Origin: CAZQKW01 sp964594075
GTDB lineage: Bacteria; Desulfobacterota; WTBG01; CAIYCZ01
Reading direction: 5' to 3'
Length of the DNA: 64,000 bases
Assembly (NCBI GenBank): GCA_964594075.1
Contig: CAZQKW010000003.1
Span: 65,629-129,628 of the forward strand
Below are positions 43,252 to 52,447 of the stretch, one piece after another. Under the pieces are notes generated by a model, which was not told the DNA's origin, made no database searches, and worked only from the letters and a program-made list of their open reading frames with translations. Within the stretch, counting starts at the first letter, position 1. Each line of letters starts with the position of its first letter. The position numbers were made by a program, and so were the translations under genes.

Positions 43252-43324
43252 ATTTCACAAAAGCTAAAACCAATTTGTTCTATAAATTTTACTATTTGTT
43301 ATACTTATCGGTTGAAATTGAAGT

Positions 43325-43975
43325 ATGCGCGCTCTCAAAACAAAAGATTACTGGGACGCCAAATTTTTTTCAGGCATATCGCACAGAGGACAAAAAAAAC
43401 AGACAACAGAATATGCCCGAACCAATGTTAATCAGCTTACGATCGGCATGGAATTCAGCGGCACAATCATAGACTTTGGTTGTGCCTTGGGTGATGCTAT
43501 CCCGGTGTATGCGAAAGCTTTTCCCAGAGCAAAACTATTGGGCATCGATATTTCTGAAGTTGCAATTGCACTATGCGAAAAAAGATATGGCGCGCTCGCG
43601 GAATTTTTGTGCGGAGATCATACCATTGTTCCCTGTGCAGAAGTAATTATTTCCTCTCACGTAATGGAACATATCTACGACGATAAACAGATAATCAGGG
43701 AATTGATCGCAAAATGTAATGATCTTTTTGTTTTCGTTCCATACAAAGAATCTCCGCTATATTGTGAACATGTAAACTACTATGATGAATTTTATTATGA
43801 CGATATCGGCGTCGCAGAGAAAAAAATATTTAACGTTAATTATAAAATAGCCCTTCCTCTGTTTACAATCCTAAAAAATTTTTTACGTTGTAGATTTTGT
43901 GTTTTTGCTAATTTTTCTAAAGACCGAATAATGTTTCATTTTAAAGGCGAAAAAAACCAACTCAATGCATCGTAG
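43325..43975 (+). CDS. SAM-dependent methyltransferase (class I)
   Basis: 216 residues. The SAM motif I is IIDFGCALGDAIPVYAKAFP, followed by AKLLGIDISEVAIALCEKRY, AEVIISSHVMEHIYDDKQI and LFVFVPYKES. The fold is the usual Rossmann type acting on small molecules or glycans. No ribosome binding site is obvious before ATG 43325. It lies 2 nt before the flippase gene. The target could be a sugar hydroxyl of the repeat unit. Confidence 0.85.
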   Translation: MRALKTKDYWDAKFFSGISHRGQKKQTTEYARTNVNQLTIGMEFSGTIIDFGCALGDAIPVYAKAFPRAKLLGIDISEVAIALCEKRYGALAEFLCGDHTIVPCAEVIISSHVMEHIYDDKQIIRELIAKCNDLFVFVPYKESPLYCEHVNYYDEFYYDDIGVAEKKIFNVNYKIALPLFTILKNFLRCRFCVFANFSKDRIMFHFKGEKNQLNAS

Positions 43976-43977
43976 TA

Positions 43978-45480
43978 ATGCCAAATCATAACAACACGTT
44001 ACAAGCTTTCTGGGTGGGAATAGGGGCGCTTAGTTCATTTGCACTATCTATACTGAGCGCAGCTATTTTGTCGCGTTATTTTGACAAAGTGGAATATGGC
44101 ACATATAGACAAATTCTTTACGTTTATAATACTCTTTTAGTCATTTTCGTCGCAGGGTTGCCAAATGTGTTCTCTTACTTTTTGCCACGATACAGTATTG
44201 CGCAGGGCAAAGACATAGTGCGTAAAATTACCAGAATGCTATTTTTGGCTGGTCTGTCTTTTGCAATTTTTTTGTTTTCGTTTTCGGAACAGATTGCAGG
44301 GTTATTGAAAAACCCAGCGCTTGCAACTGGTTTAAAAATTTTTTCCCCAATCCCTATGTTTCTGCTGCCGACCTTGGGGATCGAAGGTATTTTTTCTACA
44401 TACAAAAAAACTTTTTTTATAACAATTTATAACTCTCTTTCTCGTCTAATTATGCTCATATTCATAGTTCTTCCAGTGATTCTTTTAAAACCTTCTTATC
44501 TTTATGCAATCTTTGGTTGGCTTGCAGCTTCATTGCTTTCATTTTTATTAGCACATCATTTCAAGAAGATACCATTCAAAGATACCCTCGCTGAAAATGC
44601 ATTTCTATCGTACCGCGACGTGCTTGCTTACAGTTTGCCACTCGTAGCAGCAAGTATTGCTGGCATTGCCATTAAAGCTGCGGATCAGTTTTATATCAGC
44701 AGATTTTTTGGCGCGGAAGTCTTTGCAGAATTCTCAAATGGTTTTATTGAATTGCCATTCGTGACAATGGTCACTGGGGCAACGTCAACAGTGCTTATGC
44801 CGATGTTTTCGAAAATTGTGCATGACAAATCCGATATTCATATTTTGACTGAATTATGGAAAAATGCCCTCTTTAAATCGGCGATTATTATTTATCCCAT
44901 GGTTATTTTTTTTATTTTTAATGCGAACACCGTGGTTGTTATGCTTTACTCTAAAGCATACGCTGCTTCATCTGTTTATTTCCAAATTGCAATGGTAGCA
45001 AATTTTTTCAACATTATAATTTTTGCACCACTGATAATGGCTTTGGGTAAGACAAAACTATACGCGCAGGTTCATTTAATGATAGCAGTATGTGCCTGGC
45101 TTATAGGTTATGTTATTGTTAAAACTTTTAATTCACCCATTTCAATCGCAATTTTTTCAGTAGCCTTAAAAGTAGTTACGATAATAATTTTTTTAAAGCT
45201 ATCATCGTTATTAATTGATATAAATTTCTTCAGTTTGTTTCCCATTCGTAAATTGTCAATTATCTTTTTGCATTCCTGCTTGGTATTAATGATCGTTTGC
45301 TTTTGCATTAATAAACTGCTGCCCAATGTGGATAGCATTTATAAATTTAGTTTGTTATTTGTTGGATTTGTAATTTTATTACTAACTAGTGCCAGTGTTT
45401 TCAAACTAAATTACCTTTCTGTTTTTAAACCAGTTACCGATTTGATTGCACTGAATATAGTCAAAAAAAATTGGAAATGA
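43978..45480 (+). CDS. Wzx-type polysaccharide flippase
   Basis: 500 residues with about 12-14 predicted membrane helices, of the MATE/MVF-like PST family: FALSILSAAILSRYFDKVEY, GTYRQILYVYNTLLV, GLPNVFSYFLPRYS, AASIAGIAIKAADQFYISRF and LPFVTMVTGATSTVLMPMFS. It moves undecaprenyl-linked repeat units across the inner membrane. It lies between the methyltransferase (2 nt) and an SDR gene (3 nt), and is part of a compact operon from 41472 to 48586. Confidence 0.9.
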   Translation: MPNHNNTLQAFWVGIGALSSFALSILSAAILSRYFDKVEYGTYRQILYVYNTLLVIFVAGLPNVFSYFLPRYSIAQGKDIVRKITRMLFLAGLSFAIFLFSFSEQIAGLLKNPALATGLKIFSPIPMFLLPTLGIEGIFSTYKKTFFITIYNSLSRLIMLIFIVLPVILLKPSYLYAIFGWLAASLLSFLLAHHFKKIPFKDTLAENAFLSYRDVLAYSLPLVAASIAGIAIKAADQFYISRFFGAEVFAEFSNGFIELPFVTMVTGATSTVLMPMFSKIVHDKSDIHILTELWKNALFKSAIIIYPMVIFFIFNANTVVVMLYSKAYAASSVYFQIAMVANFFNIIIFAPLIMALGKTKLYAQVHLMIAVCAWLIGYVIVKTFNSPISIAIFSVALKVVTIIIFLKLSSLLIDINFFSLFPIRKLSIIFLHSCLVLMIVCFCINKLLPNVDSIYKFSLLFVGFVILLLTSASVFKLNYLSVFKPVTDLIALNIVKKNWK

Positions 45481-45483
45481 ACC

Positions 45484-46467
45484 GTGTTTGAAACATTTAA
45501 AAGTAAAAAGGTTTTAATTACTGGTGGAGCTGGTTTTATTGGATCTAACCTGGCTCGTCGGCTTTTAGATTTAGGTGCAGAAGTTATACTTATTGACAGC
45601 CTCATACCCGAATATGGGGGAAATTTGTATAATATTCATGATATTGCCCACCTCGTCCATCTCAATATTTCGGATGTTCGCGATGTGCATAGTATTAAAT
45701 ATCTTATTCAGGGCCATGATGTTCTTTTTAATCTTGCAGGACAAACAAGTCATATGGATTCCATGAACAATCCGGATAATGACTTGGAAATCAATTGCCG
45801 GGCGCAACTTTCGATCCTCGAAGCATGTCGGCGTTATAATCCTTCCATTAAAGTGGTCTTTGCCAGCACTCGCCAAATTTACGGAAGACCAGTATATTTG
45901 CCCGTTGATGAAAAACATCCAGTTTGCCCAGTGGATGTTAACGGCATCAACAAGATGGCTGGCGAGTGGTATCATATACTTTATAATAATATATATGGAA
46001 TTCGTGCCTGTGCCTTGCGTCTTACCAACACTTATGGACCTCGAATGCGTATAAAAGACGACCGGCAGACCTTTGTTGGCATATGGATTCGAAATCTTCT
46101 CCAAGGTAAGCAGTTTGAGGTTTGGGGGGGCGAACAATTACGGGACTTTAATTATGTTGATGACTGTGTGGATGCGCTGCTGTTAGCAGCTGAGCGCGAA
46201 GAGGTTAATGGCAGGGTATTTAATCTGGGCGATCAGACCCCAATCAGTTTAAAGGCATTGGCTGATTTGCTTGTTGAATTAAATGGTGGGGGCAGTTATA
46301 GCATTCATACTTTCCCACCCGAGCGTAAAAAAATCGACATAGGTGATTATTATTCAGACTTTAACAGGTTTAAGGAAGCTGTGGGCTGGAGCCCAAAGGT
46401 CTCGCTGCGCGAAGGATTTACCCAGACTTTGCAATTTTTTCGTCATAACTTAGCACACTATCTTTAA
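45484..46467 (+). CDS. Extended SDR: NAD-dependent nucleotide-sugar epimerase/dehydratase
   Basis: 327 residues, GTG start. The NAD motif is VLITGGAGFIGSNLARRLLD (about 10-29), then DVLFNLAGQTSHMDSMNNPD, VVFASTRQIYGRP, CALRLTNTYGPRMR, RDFNYVDDCVDALL and VFNLGDQTPISLKAL. In the active-site helix the sequence is DVNGINKMAGE: the Lys is present but Asn or Gly stands where YxxxK has Tyr. The reaction (4-epimerase, 4,6-dehydratase or reductase) is unknown. The next gene is an aminotransferase, which suggests that the pair makes a keto sugar and then an amino sugar. Confidence 0.85.
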   Translation: MFETFKSKKVLITGGAGFIGSNLARRLLDLGAEVILIDSLIPEYGGNLYNIHDIAHLVHLNISDVRDVHSIKYLIQGHDVLFNLAGQTSHMDSMNNPDNDLEINCRAQLSILEACRRYNPSIKVVFASTRQIYGRPVYLPVDEKHPVCPVDVNGINKMAGEWYHILYNNIYGIRACALRLTNTYGPRMRIKDDRQTFVGIWIRNLLQGKQFEVWGGEQLRDFNYVDDCVDALLLAAEREEVNGRVFNLGDQTPISLKALADLLVELNGGGSYSIHTFPPERKKIDIGDYYSDFNRFKEAVGWSPKVSLREGFTQTLQFFRHNLAHYL

Positions 46468-46483
46468 GAAAAGAAGGACAATT

Positions 46484-47599
46484 ATGATTCCGTCCGCAAA
46501 CCCTAAAGCTGGGTATATAGCACATAGAAAAGAATTAGATGCGGCGTATGATGCTGTCATTGAAACTGGTCAATTTATATTAGGCCCCCGGGTAAGGTCG
46601 TTTGAAAAGCATTTTGCGGCCTATATCGGTGTCTCTGATTGTATCGGAGTTGCAAGTGGTACTGATGCAATACAACTTTCGCTCCGCGCATGCGGTGTTG
46701 CAAAAGGCGACGGAGTGATTACGGTATCACATACAGCGGTTGCTACCGTATCTGCTATTGATTGGATGGGCGCACGGCCTATTTTAGTGGATATTGATCC
46801 AAAAACCTTCACAATTGATCCCCAGAAGGTTTTTGATACGCTGAAGCAATCACCGCGCGGTCATATTAAGGCGATTGTCGCGGTTCATCTTTATGGTCAT
46901 CCTGCGGATATTGCGGCATTAACTGAAATTGCAGATCAATATGGGATTTATCTAATCGAAGACTGTGCCCAAGCACATGGGGCTACCATCAACCAGCGCA
47001 AAGTTGGCTCTTTTGGTATCTGTGGTGCATTCAGTTTTTATCCCACAAAAAACCTCGGGGCTTTTGGTGACGGTGGCGCTGTGGTTACCAATGATGCAAA
47101 AATTGCCCAAAGAATACGCCTTATGCAACAATATGGCTGGCGCGATCGTTACATAAGCAATGAATCCGGCTATAACTCTCGTCTTGACGAGCTTCAGGCT
47201 GCATTTTTAGACTGTAAGCTACAATGGCTCGACAGTGACAATGAGCAGCGTCGTGAGATTGCGCGACTATATAATGATAATTTGTCTCGATTTCCATTGC
47301 AGTTGCCGTTTGAACTGCCCTTTAATAGGCATGTTTATCATCAGTACACTATCCGCAGTAGCAAAAGAAACGATATGCGCAGATATCTCGAAAGGCACGA
47401 CATAGGAACTGCGATTCTATATCCGATGCCAATCCATTTACAGCCAGGCTATCGTAACCGTATTACTATAGGGCACGGTGGACTAAATATTACTGAACAA
47501 ACGGCAAATGACATTCTCTGCTTGCCTATTTTCCCCGAGTTACCGCATAGTGACGTTACGTATATAATTGATTCAATCGCAAACTACTTTAAGATTTAG
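46484..47599 (+). CDS. DegT-family sugar aminotransferase
   Basis: 371 residues. PLP features are GVASGTDAIQLSLRACGV, ITVSHTAVATVSAIDWMGAR, YLIEDCAQAHGATIN and SFYPTKNLGAFGDGGAVVTN, which carries the Schiff-base Lys. YPMPIHLQPGYR fits 3-aminotransferases of the FdtB/QdtB kind, though the regiochemistry cannot be settled by eye. AGAAGGA lies about 5 nt before the ATG. It follows the SDR gene by 16 nt and precedes a GT gene by 6 nt. Confidence 0.88.
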   Translation: MIPSANPKAGYIAHRKELDAAYDAVIETGQFILGPRVRSFEKHFAAYIGVSDCIGVASGTDAIQLSLRACGVAKGDGVITVSHTAVATVSAIDWMGARPILVDIDPKTFTIDPQKVFDTLKQSPRGHIKAIVAVHLYGHPADIAALTEIADQYGIYLIEDCAQAHGATINQRKVGSFGICGAFSFYPTKNLGAFGDGGAVVTNDAKIAQRIRLMQQYGWRDRYISNESGYNSRLDELQAAFLDCKLQWLDSDNEQRREIARLYNDNLSRFPLQLPFELPFNRHVYHQYTIRSSKRNDMRRYLERHDIGTAILYPMPIHLQPGYRNRITIGHGGLNITEQTANDILCLPIFPELPHSDVTYIIDSIANYFKI

Positions 47600-47605
47600 T
47601 AACCA

Positions 47606-48586
47606 ATGCTTTATTTTTGTACTTATTTTGATATTAACTACTTGCCCCGAGCACATGCACTATATAATTCCCTGCTTCAATGCTCCAGTCCTTTTCATTT
47701 GTATATGCTTTGCTTTGACGCGCTCAGCGTTGAACGTATTATTTCTTTAAATCTTGCACACGCTACGGTAATTCCCTTGGAAATGCTTGAAAAAGGAGAT
47801 GAACAACTTTCCGCCGCAAAACACAACAGGACAAGACTTGAATACTATTACACCTGTGGACCATCCCTGCCCTTGTATATTTTAAAGACTTTTTCTCATA
47901 TTGAAATTATTACCTATTTGGATGCTGATTTATTCTTCTTTTCTGATCCCGCATGTCTGATCGACGAACTTAATGGATATTCAGTTGGTATAACTGTTCA
48001 TAATTTCCCCGAATATCGGAAGCCACCGGCAACAGGAAAATTTAATGTCGGTTGGCTAAGTTTTAGGCGCGATGAAAACGCTATCAGATGTTTACTCTGG
48101 TGGAGGGAGCGGTGTATTGAGTGGTGTTATGAACGTTTTGAAAACGGCAAATATGCGGATCAATTATATCTTGACAAGTGGCCAACTCTTTTCAAAGGAA
48201 TTAAAGTGCTTAACCATAAAGGAGCGAATGTTGCGGCGTGGAATGTGGCCGATTATGACATTTATATAAAAAATAATACCGTCATGGTGTCCGGATATCC
48301 TCTTATTTTTTATCATTTTCATGGGTTCAAACAGATAACACGGTTCATTTACAATACTAATTTGGGGCTTACATTCAAACCTCCCTCAAAAATCCTTAAA
48401 CAAAAGGTTTTTAAACCCTATATCGATGCATTAAAGTCATGCAATGTTTATAACAATTCGACGTCAAGCATTCGCGTAAAAAGACTGAGACCCTCATGGA
48501 TTCAATTACTTAGAAACTTTGCCAGAATCATAATTGGGTTAATCTTTCGCCAGTATGTATTAATTTATAAAAATAAAATTTATTGA
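47606..48586 (+). CDS. GT-A glycosyltransferase (GT8-like)
   Basis: 326 residues. FCTYFDINYLPRAHALYNSL, then IITYLDADLFFFSDP with the DxD metal motif (about 112), ITVHNFPEYRKPPATGKFNV, YADQLYLDKWPTLF and KGANVAAWNVADYDI indicate a GT-A fold like GT8. These enzymes use a nucleotide sugar with Mn2+. No strong ribosome binding site precedes it; it is the last gene of the compact run that began at 41472. Donor and acceptor are unknown. Confidence 0.8.
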   Translation: MLYFCTYFDINYLPRAHALYNSLLQCSSPFHLYMLCFDALSVERIISLNLAHATVIPLEMLEKGDEQLSAAKHNRTRLEYYYTCGPSLPLYILKTFSHIEIITYLDADLFFFSDPACLIDELNGYSVGITVHNFPEYRKPPATGKFNVGWLSFRRDENAIRCLLWWRERCIEWCYERFENGKYADQLYLDKWPTLFKGIKVLNHKGANVAAWNVADYDIYIKNNTVMVSGYPLIFYHFHGFKQITRFIYNTNLGLTFKPPSKILKQKVFKPYIDALKSCNVYNNSTSSIRVKRLRPSWIQLLRNFARIIIGLIFRQYVLIYKNKIY

Positions 48587-48692
48587 GCGGGCTATGAGAA
48601 CAATTTTTTCTTTTATTTATTGCTGAAGAACATTTCTTTACCGTTACATTAGCTTTCATGCCTTTTGTTCTGTTTGGTTTAATTTGTAAAAT

Positions 48693-48874
48693 CATTTCTG
48701 TCCAAAATACGATATTAACATTTTGTTTTTAGATAATTTCTAAAAACGCGATTGCTTCGTCATGCCGCTCTGCGGTATTCCGTGCAATGACAATAATATG
48801 ATTATTTTACCGTAGGTTGTCATCGCGAGTCCCGCAGCGGGGGACGTGGCGATCTCGTATTTTGGACAACATTG
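48693..48874. mobile_element. MITE-like element with 14-20 bp terminal inverted repeats and internal REP-like palindrome
   Basis: TGTCCAAAATACGA (48699-48712) is perfectly inverted at 48855-48868. Extending outward gives 17 of 20 matching positions (CATTTCTGTCCAAAATACGA against CAATGTTGTCCAAAATACGA). TTGTAAAAT flanks both outer ends (48684-48692 and 48875-48883), a 9-bp target-duplication candidate. TTGTAAAAT also occurs once more at 48961, so this is not decisive. The interior holds two related inverted arms (GCGATTGCTTCGTC to GCAATGACA, and TTGTCATCGCGAG to GGCGATCTCG), like bacterial REP sequences. There is no ORF inside. The rest of the 48587-48967 gap is AT-rich without recognisable content. 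Confidence 0.6.
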
Positions 48875-48967
48875 TTGTAAAATATAATTTCAGTCGATTA
48901 CTTTGTCTAATTAAGCCTTTATCAAAATTTTAAAAAGCATTTCCGTTTTTTTTAGTGTATTTGTAAA

Positions 48968-51900
48968 ATGATCAAATTTATAAGAAAAACTCCTATTAAT
49001 TGCTCTTTCGGAAAAACGCTTTATTATTTATTGCTCATGGTGCTCGCTTCTGGTGTATCAACAACCCCATATGCAAAACAACGTAGGGTGCTACACTCAG
49101 ACGCTGAAATAGCGCAATTGTTAGAAAATGTAAAAAATTATGACTGGGCGCGTCACAAAGTGCAACAAATCAAAAACAGGGCAGACCAATGGATCAAGTT
49201 AAGTGACGAACAACTATGGGATCTTTTCCCCACCGCAGCTGTGCCCCGCGCAGTTTCGGTTAATCAAGTTAAGGGATGTCCAATTCACGGACGCCAGATA
49301 TTTGAGAAACAAGGGGCTTATCCATGGGTTTGGTCAATGGAAAAACCGTATCAGCTTCAATGTCCTGTAGGCCATGAATGGTATCCCACTAATAATTACG
49401 CTACCCAATATAAAAACAGTTTCGGAAAAGGCATTAAGTCTCAAATTGATACTGAAAAGCATTACGAGGACGACGGCTGGGGCTATGTCGATGATAAGGG
49501 TAATCGCTATTATTTCGTAGCGCATTACAATCAACTACAGTGGTTCAAACTTCGTGATATTCCTCACGACTGTGGGTATGCTTATCTGGTTACCGGCGAC
49601 CCTAAGTATGCACACAAGGCGGCAGTGGCGCTGGCACGAATAGCTTCTGTTTATCCAGAGATGCAATATGCAGAACAATCAGATGGTTTGCAGGGTGATG
49701 GCCGCATATTTTACGGCCAGTGGGAAACATTTAACGTAAGATTGCTCGCAGAACCCTACGATCATATTTATCCTTATCTACTTGAAGGTGCTGACCATAA
49801 GCTTAACGCCTTTCTCGCCAGCAAGGGAATTCCCGATATTCGTAAACATATTGAGAAAAATCTACTCCAAGAGTTTGCCAAAAGCTTGGTTACAAATACA
49901 CAAATGACACCGGGCATTCAGGGGGCTAATAATCTTGCAATGACGACCCTGGCTGCTGTGTGGGATAATAATGATCCGATCAATGGAATGACTACTGAGC
50001 AGATGCTTGAATGGGCATGGAGGGGAGAAGGCTGGAATACTGAGTCATTGCTTCACAATAATGTCTATCGTGATGGCTTCGAGTGTGAGCAGGGGTTACG
50101 ATACAATTTTGGCATGCGTGATCAATTATTTCAGATCGCCCAGATTCTAAAAAAAATTGGTCATGATATCTGGGCTGAACCAAAACTAAAAAAACTTTTG
50201 GATGCACCCATTGATGTGGTCATTCTCGGGCGTTTTACCCCTGCAATGGGCGATAGCGGTTCGCTTCCGTACTCTGGCAAAATAGGGTGGGGAAGCGATA
50301 TCTATGTTCCTGCCTTTCAAATTTATCGAGATCCTCGTTACGCTAAAGCAGCGGGTAGTTCGAATGGCCCCAATGCTTTATTTGAAAAAAGCCCAAACAA
50401 GGAAATAGACCATATTCTTAAGGAGCAGGGGGCAGACATAACGCAGAAAACACGCAATTTCGCTGGTTTTGGCCTTTGTATCCTCGAGCGGGGAAACGGC
50501 TTCAGTGGCCGAGCGCTGTCACTCTGGTATGGCTCCGGAGGAGGCGGCCATTCCCACCGTGATTTACTTAATATTGAGTTTTTTGCCCGCGGCCAAAGCC
50601 TGATACCAGATCTTGGCTATCCAGAAAACTGGTCATGTCCAGAAACTATTCAATGGATTACAAATACGGTCAGCCATAACACTGTTACTATTAATGCCAC
50701 GGGACAGACGAACACTGGCTGCGGAGCACCGGGGCGTGGTCGCCTTACCCTCTTTAAACAAGGAGACGTCCTTGACTTTGCTGAAGCGGATGGGGTTGCG
50801 GCTTATGGAAACTTATTAAATGAGTACAGTCGCCTTGTGGCTCTTATTGATGTCGCAGCAGGTTTCAACGGTTATGCAATAGATATATTTCGAATAAAAG
50901 GTGGCTTTCAACACGATTATAGTTTGCACGGCTCGTTTGCTGATTTTTATTTTGAGGGTGCTAAACTACCGTCACCAGATAAAAAGGGGACTGCAGCCGG
51001 ACCTAATGTCCCTTATAAGTCGGAGTATGAACAAAAGATGAGTGGATTTCAGTTCCTATATAATCCCCAGCGCGTCAAACCGCGTAACCAATGGAGTGGT
51101 ATTTGGAAGTTGCGCCATCATAAAACATTTTTAAAAGTTACCATGCTCCCTGGTTGCACACAACAGGTGATTGTGGCTGATGGCGACCCTCCATGGAAAA
51201 AAGGCGGGACCCTTAAGTATCTTTTGGCGCGTAATCAAGGTGAGAATCTAATGAGTACCTATGTTGCTGTATTGCAAGCATATGGTTCTGAACCTATTCT
51301 AAAATCCATTAAGCGGCTTCATTCTAAACCTGATGCTGAAGATTTTGTGGCATTGCAAATGTGTGACATTGATCAAATACATACCTTCCTGAATGCTTCG
51401 AGATCAGGCACAGCTACAAAACGAACAATAGATGGCGGGATAACTTTTGCCGGACAAGTTGGTTTTGTCGCTGAACGTAACAATACTATTGAGCAGATGT
51501 ATCTGGCAAATGGTACCGAACTTGTTAAAGGTTCATATCATATTTATGCGGGGGGACCTGTCCGAGGCCGCATCAGCGCAATTGATTTTGGGCGTAATGC
51601 CATTATAATTGACCGAGAATTACCAGCCGGCGATATTCTTAAGGGAGAGACTATTGTTTTTTTTAATGACAAGCACAGCGCCACCTATGAAATCAAAAAA
51701 GTAGAAAAGATGCCAATGGGTTCTGCTATCCTCTTGGAGGATACCATAACAGAGCTGTGCCGATGCGAAATAAAAGAGATTGATGTAAAAAAACGCACCA
51801 TAAAGACAAATACTCCTATTCTGCTTTATACCAATGGAATGGAATTCCCGGGAATGAGCATTGTCAATGAAGCGCGAACGATGGGCTGCATCATTGAAAT

Positions 51901-52348
51901 GTTTCAGCCGTTCGGTAAAACGGGGGTTAATACACCACCGTTTGGTGGACTGGCTACTCTCGGAGGAGATTTACCTTTGAGCACAACATTTATTGATTCA
52001 AATAATGACGGACGCACATTGTTTTTTGTCTATGATTTTAATGTGGGTGATGAATACGAGCTCGCTAATTCTGTCTCTGTTGAAAGATTACATCAGTGGA
52101 CTTATCGCATTAAAAGCACTGGAAAGGTGAATTTAACCATACCAGGTATATCTAATACAGGCACGGCGCTTATACATGCTGGTGAAGGAAAGTGGAAAAG
52201 GGCAAATCTGAACCATGACATCAAATCGGGATTATCTAAATTTTCATTTGACCCATCTGTTTCAGGAACAAATGAAATCTGTTTAGTCATTGACCAACCA
52301 AGCTTCGATAAGCATTTTAACAGCAACTCAAGTGGACACATACGCTGA
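48968..52348 (+). CDS. Secreted heparinase II/III-like polysaccharide lyase
   Basis: 1126 residues. A signal peptide (GKTLYYLLLMVLASGVSTTP) is preceded by about 15 basic or polar residues. An alpha-helical toroid region (about 60-500) shows HDCGYAYLVTGDPKYAHKAA, GIQGANNLAMTTLAAVWDN and RDGFECEQGLRYNFGMRDQL. The Hepar_II_III-like beta-sandwich has LWYGSGGGGHSHRDLLNIEF, SLIPDLGYPENWSCPET and TNTVSHNTVTINATGQ. Later beta domains reach the C-terminus. These enzymes cleave uronic-acid glycosidic bonds by beta-elimination, and known loci hold uronic acids as the substrate. It probably acts outside the inner membrane on the cell's own or foreign polysaccharide. Confidence 0.82.
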   Translation: MIKFIRKTPINCSFGKTLYYLLLMVLASGVSTTPYAKQRRVLHSDAEIAQLLENVKNYDWARHKVQQIKNRADQWIKLSDEQLWDLFPTAAVPRAVSVNQVKGCPIHGRQIFEKQGAYPWVWSMEKPYQLQCPVGHEWYPTNNYATQYKNSFGKGIKSQIDTEKHYEDDGWGYVDDKGNRYYFVAHYNQLQWFKLRDIPHDCGYAYLVTGDPKYAHKAAVALARIASVYPEMQYAEQSDGLQGDGRIFYGQWETFNVRLLAEPYDHIYPYLLEGADHKLNAFLASKGIPDIRKHIEKNLLQEFAKSLVTNTQMTPGIQGANNLAMTTLAAVWDNNDPINGMTTEQMLEWAWRGEGWNTESLLHNNVYRDGFECEQGLRYNFGMRDQLFQIAQILKKIGHDIWAEPKLKKLLDAPIDVVILGRFTPAMGDSGSLPYSGKIGWGSDIYVPAFQIYRDPRYAKAAGSSNGPNALFEKSPNKEIDHILKEQGADITQKTRNFAGFGLCILERGNGFSGRALSLWYGSGGGGHSHRDLLNIEFFARGQSLIPDLGYPENWSCPETIQWITNTVSHNTVTINATGQTNTGCGAPGRGRLTLFKQGDVLDFAEADGVAAYGNLLNEYSRLVALIDVAAGFNGYAIDIFRIKGGFQHDYSLHGSFADFYFEGAKLPSPDKKGTAAGPNVPYKSEYEQKMSGFQFLYNPQRVKPRNQWSGIWKLRHHKTFLKVTMLPGCTQQVIVADGDPPWKKGGTLKYLLARNQGENLMSTYVAVLQAYGSEPILKSIKRLHSKPDAEDFVALQMCDIDQIHTFLNASRSGTATKRTIDGGITFAGQVGFVAERNNTIEQMYLANGTELVKGSYHIYAGGPVRGRISAIDFGRNAIIIDRELPAGDILKGETIVFFNDKHSATYEIKKVEKMPMGSAILLEDTITELCRCEIKEIDVKKRTIKTNTPILLYTNGMEFPGMSIVNEARTMGCIIEMFQPFGKTGVNTPPFGGLATLGGDLPLSTTFIDSNNDGRTLFFVYDFNVGDEYELANSVSVERLHQWTYRIKSTGKVNLTIPGISNTGTALIHAGEGKWKRANLNHDIKSGLSKFSFDPSVSGTNEICLVIDQPSFDKHFNSNSSGHIR

Positions 52349-52392
52349 ACTCTCACCAAAAATAATAATTTAACCGCCCTATACTGCATAGC

Positions 52393-52418
52393 GTGAAATT
52401 TTTTCTAAAAAATTTCAC
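52393..52418. repeat. Perfect 12-bp inverted repeat between lyase and GT genes
   Basis: GTGAAATTTTTT, CT, AAAAAATTTCAC: 12-bp arms with a 2-nt centre. It may be a terminator-like hairpin (A/T-rich stem) after the lyase gene or a regulatory site for the next gene, whose start is 30 nt downstream. Confidence 0.4.
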
Positions 52419-52447
52419 CAACGATTTTAAAATAAAGCGGTAAAACC

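Noticed and set aside
48684..48883. Taking TTGTAAAAT as proof of target duplication
   Set aside because: The same word occurs a third time at 48961, so in this AT-rich stretch it is only supportive evidence.
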